A stretch of DNA of 9,945 nt from JAQGMO01 sp050954505. GTDB taxonomy: Bacteria; Pseudomonadota; Gammaproteobacteria; Burkholderiales; Burkholderiaceae_D. The DNA is taken from positions 1 through 9,945 of the forward strand of contig JBPBPY010000173.1 in the NCBI GenBank assembly GCA_050954505.1, written 5' to 3'. A model generated the notes under the pieces. It did not search any database and was not told the origin of the DNA. It was given only the letters and a program-made list of their open reading frames with translations. How positions within the stretch are numbered: the first letter of the stretch is position 1; each line of letters begins with the position of its first letter. Shown here piece by piece: positions 5,927-9,945 of this stretch. The translations under genes were made by a program, and so were the position numbers.

Positions 5927-8314
5927 TCCCTCAGCGTGAGCTACAATGTCGGCACTGTGACGAATGTGACCGGCCTCACGTCGGCGGCAATGCAAACCCA
6001 GTCCAGCTTTGGCTACCTGGATTTCGCGAGCACCTGGTACACGCCCCCTGGCCTGACACCGACCTTGCGCGCCGGCACCACCATACTGGGCACCAGCGGC
6101 GGCAACCTGACCGTTTCAACCGCAGCCGATTCCTCCGCCGTCATCAATACCACCACGCTGCAAAACCTGCTCGGCGTGAGCAGCGTATTGGTCGCCACCA
6201 GCAATGGTTCGCTGAGCGTTGCCGCACCGGTTACCTGGTCCAGCGCCAGCCGCCTGAACCTGGGGTCGAATAACGCTTTGACGGTCAATTCGGGCGCCAA
6301 TATCACCGCCACTGGTGCAGTCGGCAGTTTCGGTTTGTACTCATACTCCAACAGCATAGGCGTAAGCGGCGCAACGCTGTCCACCAATGGCGGCAATCTG
6401 GGTCTGGTGTCACACGGCGGCACGGCGGGCAACAATGCCATCACTCTGAGCGACACTACCATCAGTGTCGGCATTGGCACGGCTACAATCACTGGCCTGG
6501 CCACCGGTGGGACCGGGGTAGGCTTGAACGGAGTGAATGTTTTATCCTCCATTGGCACTGGCAGTGTGAGCATCAACGGCGTTGGTAACAGCGTCGATTA
6601 TTATAATGCGCGCGGCATCCTGGCCTCGGCGGCTTCGTCCTTGACGTCTTCCGGGACCAGCAGTCTGAACGGTTTCAGCACCATGTTCACCGGCCTGGGA
6701 TTCTGCACCGCTGGCTGTACCACGGTTTCGATCACCAATAATGGCAACCTCACGCTGACGGGTTTTTCATCCACGCTTGCCGGGTTGGGTTCGGGCATTG
6801 AGTCGTTCAACACAACCTTCAACAATGCCGGCTCCGGCAATCTGTTGATCAACGCCAGCGCCAACAGCGGCAGCGCAATGTTGATGTCGCAAGGTACCTC
6901 TGCCTACAACAACAGCAGCACCGGCACGCTGGCGGTCAATGCCATCTCGAACCTTGGAAACGGCATTATCATCTCGAACTATGCGGTGGTGTCCAACAGC
7001 GGCAATGTGAGCATCGTTGGCAAATCCACCTCCAGCGCTTCGACCGCGGCCAGCTTATTTTTTTCCGACCAGCTGAACGTGACAACCAGCAGCGGCAATC
7101 TGACCATCACGGGTGGCGACACTGCGTCCAAAGGCACCGGCATCCGGGCTTCGGGTACATTGTGGCTAACCAATAACGGTACTGGCAACATGTCGTTCTC
7201 CGGCAAATCAAGCACTGCCAATGGTATTGACATAACCGGCGTGGAAGCATTTTTCACCAGTGGCACAGGCATGGTCAACCTGACCGGCGCCGGCGGCGGT
7301 ACCAGCAAGGATATCGCTATCGGCGTAAACGGTACCCTGGCGCTGGGCAAAGGAACGATCACCGGCAGCAACGGCAAGGGTATCAGTCTGAACTCCAATA
7401 GCGGCGCCATCAGCTTGACCGATGATGTCGTCGTCACCAGCAACGGCGCCCTGTCACTCACCGCCGCCAACGCGGGTGGCTATACCGGCGTTGTTTTGAG
7501 CGGCGACACCTTCGACGTGGGCACTGGAACAGGCGCCATCAGTGGCACGACTTCGGATTCAAACCAGTTCGGCGTCAATTTCTCCGGCAACACTGCGCTC
7601 ATTTCCAGCGGTGCGGGCAGGATCACGGTTACTGGTTCAAATTCCGCCAGCACTGGCAAGGCCGTCAACCTCGTGGCCAATACCACACTCACTACCACAG
7701 GCACCAATTTGGTGACCGATGCTGCTGGATCGGTTGCGGCAACCGCAATCTATATTGCTGGCTCCATCACGGAGTTTTCGGGCAACCTGTCACTGGCGCC
7801 GGCAAGTGCGAACAACCTGGTCATCGCCACTGGCGCAACGGTCACTTCCACCAGCAGCGGAAACCTTTATCTCGCGACCTCAGGCAACGGCCTGTTGACC
7901 AATAACGGCACGATTTCACAAGGTGCGGGCGGCTCGGGCGCAATCGCCCTGACAACTGCGAGCGGCGCCTTGACCAACGCTGGCACTATTTCCGGTAGCT
8001 CGAATTCCGGCATGATCAGTCTGGTCAGCGGTGCTGCAGCTGACATCGTTCTCGGTTACGGCAGCGTGATTTCATCGGCAGCCGGCGGCAATGCAGTGGT
8101 TCTGGGTGCCGGCAGAAACTTCATCAACAATGCCGGCTCTGGGGCCATCGTCCTGTCTGGCGCCGGGCGCTGGTTGGTGTACTCGTCACAACCGGGCAGT
8201 GACGTTTTTGGTAGCCTCGATAGCGCCAATACGGCAATCTGGAACACGTCCTATGCGGCCGGTGGCGCCAACGTCTTGCCGACCGGAAATCGTTACGTGT
8301 TCAGCTATTCGCCT

Positions 8315-8608
8315 ACGCTTACCGTTTCGGCCAGCACCAGTCTGAGCAAGACTTACGGCGTCGATTATTCCAGTGCGCTCGCTGGGGGCTATGTCATCAG
8401 TGGCCTGCAGACAGGCGCCGCCAACGCCTACCTTGGTGATACCGCCAGCAGCACGTTCAGCGGAACGGCCAGTTTGACCTCAGCGGGCTCGGCGGCAACG
8501 GCGAGCGTCAGCGGTGGTCCCTATGCAATTACGGTTTCCGCGGGTACGCTGACGTCGAGCAGCGGCTATGTTTTCAATTACCAGTCCACTGGAACGTTGA
8601 CCGTAAAC
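8315..8608 (+). repeat. Divergent first MBG/YDG-like domain
   Basis: Residues reading T-L-T-V-S-A-S-T-S-L-S-K-T-Y-G through Y-A-I-T-V-S-A-G-T-L to G-T-L-T-V-N share the K-T-Y-G, Y-x-I-T and G-T-L-T-V landmarks of the following repeats but are about 98 residues long and poorly conserved. It probably represents the oldest unit of the array. Confidence 0.6.
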
Positions 8609-9945
8609 AAAGCAGCCTTGACCATCACGGCCAACAACGACACCAAGACCTATAACGGGTTAGGCTACACAGGCGGCAATGGCGTCATTTACAGCGCGTT
8701 TGTGAATGGCGAAACTGCGTCGGTTCTGACCGGTACTCCGAGTTATACCGGCAGCTCCCAAAATGCCATAAACTCCGGCACCTACGCCATCACCCCTGGT
8801 GGTCTGAGCTCCGACAATTACACTCTCACATATGCCAGTGGCACGCTGACAGTGTCGAAAGCGGCGCTGGCAGTCGCCGCCAATGCATCGAAGACGTATG
8901 ACGGGCTGGCGTTCAATGGCGGTACGCTTAGCTACACCGGGTTGGTCAATGGTGAAACCGGTGCGGTACTGGGTGGCATGCCCGCATTCGGCGGTTCCGC
9001 GCAAGGCGCCACCAACGCTGGCAGCTATGCAATCACGACCAGTGGACTGACCTCGGCGAATTACGACATCACGTTCAACACGGGTTCCTTGACCATTGCG
9101 AAAGCCGCCCTGGCTGTCGTGGCCAATGCGTCAAAGACGTATGACGGTCTGGCCTTCAGCGGCGGAAACTTAAGTTACACGGGTCTTGTCAATGGTGAAA
9201 CCGGTGCAGTGCTGGGAGGCTCGGCGACCTTCAGTGGTGCTTCGCAGGGTGCGATTGGTGCGGGAAGTTATGCGATCATGACCAGTGGACTGACTTCGGC
9301 CAACTACAACATCACCTTCAATACCGGTACTCTGGTGGTTTCGAAAGCAGCGCTTGCCGTCGTCGCCAATGCGTCCAAGACCTACGACGGTCTGGCCTTC
9401 AGCGGTGGCACCTTGGGTTATACGGGTTTTGTCAATGGTGAAACCAGTGCAGCGCTCTCTGGCACGGCAACCTTCAACGGTGCTTCGCAAGGCGCGATCG
9501 GTGCGGGAAGTTACGCGCTTACCCCTGGCGGACTGACTTCCGCCAACTACGACCCTACCTTCAATACCGGTGCGCTGGTGGTTTCGAAAGCGGCGCTTGC
9601 AGTTGTCGCCAATGCATCGAAGACGTATGACGGGCTGGCGTTCAATGGGGGCACGCTCAGCTACACCGGGTTTGTCAATGGTGAAACCAGTGCGGTGCTG
9701 GGTGGGACGGCAACCTTCAACGGCGCATCGCAAGGTGCGATTGGTGCTGGAAGCTACGCGCTTACCCCGGGTGGACTGACTTCGGCCAACTATGACATCG
9801 CCTTCAATACCGGTTCACTGGTGGTTTCGAAAGCGGCGCTTGCAGTCGTCGCCAATGCATCCAAGATCTACGACGGCTTGGCCTTCAGCGGTGGCACATT
9901 GGGTTATACGGGTCTCGTCAATGGTGAAACCGGTGCAGTGCTGGG
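8609..9945 (+). repeat. Tandem MBG-type repeats, 81 residues (243 bp) each, continuing past the window
   Basis: Units start at the Lys of K-A-A-L: 8609 (249 bp, divergent), 8858, 9101, 9344, 9587 (243 bp each) and 9830 (116 bp visible). Each carries K-A-A-L-x-V-x-A-N-A-S-K-T-Y-D-G-L-A-F, Y-T-G-x-V-N-G-E-T, G-S-Y-A-x-x, G-L-T-S-A-N-Y and F-N-T-G-x-L-V-V-S. The exact 81-residue period with high DNA identity points to recent expansion by unequal recombination. MBG/YDG-type domains form Ig-like stalk modules in large bacterial adhesins. Total copy number is unknown. Confidence 0.9.

Larger units (their letters stand above)
3292..9945 (+). pseudogene. Giant TpsA-type filamentous-haemagglutinin-like adhesin, disrupted by a frameshift and an amber stop, 3' end off-window
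   Basis: Joined across both lesions, the reading gives about 2,210 residues without reaching a natural end. Domain order is: extended signal peptide (3292 on), TPS/haemagglutinin N-terminal secretion domain, beta-helix, GLUG repeats (5327-5926), Gly/Ser/Thr/Asn-rich solenoid (5927 to about 8300), then MBG-type repeats to the window edge. Proteins like this are exported through the inner membrane by Sec and across the outer membrane by a TpsB pore, and act in adhesion or biofilm. No TpsB gene is in the window. Protein homology continues smoothly across the frame change near 4090 and the TAG at 5924, so one ancestral gene is certain. Whether the breaks are real mutations or sequence errors cannot be told here. 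The ATG at 3292 has no clear Shine-Dalgarno sequence. Confidence 0.85.
5927..9945 (+). pseudogene. Adhesin C-terminal segment: solenoid and MBG repeats (partial, open at window end)
   Basis: The frame used before the TAG stays open for about 1,340 codons to the last base, with no further stop. From 5927 to about 8160 the protein is rich in Gly, Ser, Thr, Asn and Val, with rung-like repeats such as T-N-N-G-N-L-T-L-T and S-S-G-N-L-T-I-T-G, typical of a right-handed beta-solenoid. A conserved transition follows at about 8168-8310 (R-W-L-V-Y-S-S-Q-P ... L-P-T-G-N-R-Y-V-F-S-Y), then MBG/YDG-type domains. The only two Cys of the whole adhesin are at 6704 and 6716. There is no independent signal or ribosome site; candidate internal starts (GTG 5936, ATG 5990) look incidental. 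An automatic gene call here would be a headless fragment. Confidence 0.7.

Noticed and set aside
6013..6576. Long leftward open frame of 187 codons
   Set aside because: It is antisense to the adhesin, with a Pro/Val/Leu-rich product mirroring Gly/Ser/Thr/Asn codons. It has no ribosome site and no domain; the same shadow effect recurs at 6601-6864, 6979-7470 and 7480-7707.
9170..9733. Leftward repetitive frame of 187 codons
   Set aside because: Its repetition simply mirrors the 243-bp MBG units on the other strand; the length of the period, a multiple of three, keeps the antisense frame open.
8609..9945. Regularly spaced repeats resembling a CRISPR array
   Set aside because: The 243-bp period is in frame, there is no short repeat/unique spacer alternation, and the translated units match adhesin MBG-type domains.

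Overview
The window looks like the right-hand end of a prophage in a tRNA-Cys gene, followed by a chromosomal gene for a very large secreted adhesin. An extended type V signal peptide starting MNAIYRL, which is confined to beta- and gammaproteobacteria, and the moderately high GC with Gly/Ala/Thr-rich coding suggest a betaproteobacterium. Burkholderiales (for example Oxalobacteraceae) is an inference from overall character, not a proven placement.

Positions 1-2368 are a compact rightward operon. It runs from a small coiled-coil/membrane protein (XhlA-like) through a membrane-anchored protein with a collagen-like tail, a GH108 endolysin and a two-helix holin to a FeeM/LuxI-like GNAT enzyme. 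Successive genes overlap by ATGA or TAATG junctions, so translation is probably coupled. Endolysin plus holin identify a lysis cassette. The collagen-like protein and the N-acyl amino acid synthase-like enzyme are the unexpected passengers.

Positions 2369-2853 are the prophage edge. They hold a weak terminator and a hairpin, a leftward AT-rich orphan gene, and the 3' part of a tRNA-Cys gene (anticodon loop through CCA). No 5' half precedes it in the window, as expected for the displaced copy at one prophage junction. Positions 2854-3291 are an AT-rich intergenic region with two inverted repeats sharing a TTACA/TGTAA core.

Positions 3292-9945 encode one giant TpsA/FHA-type exoprotein: extended signal peptide, TPS secretion domain, beta-helix, GLUG repeats, a long Gly/Ser/Thr/Asn-rich solenoid, then 81-residue MBG-type tandem repeats that run off the right edge. 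The reading frame is broken twice, by an apparent 2-base loss in a GC run near 4087-4094 and by an in-frame TAG at 5924-5926. Downstream of the stop the frame stays open for about 1,340 codons. As read, the adhesin is a recent pseudogene, a switched-off allele, or carries sequence errors. Its TpsB transporter is not in the window.
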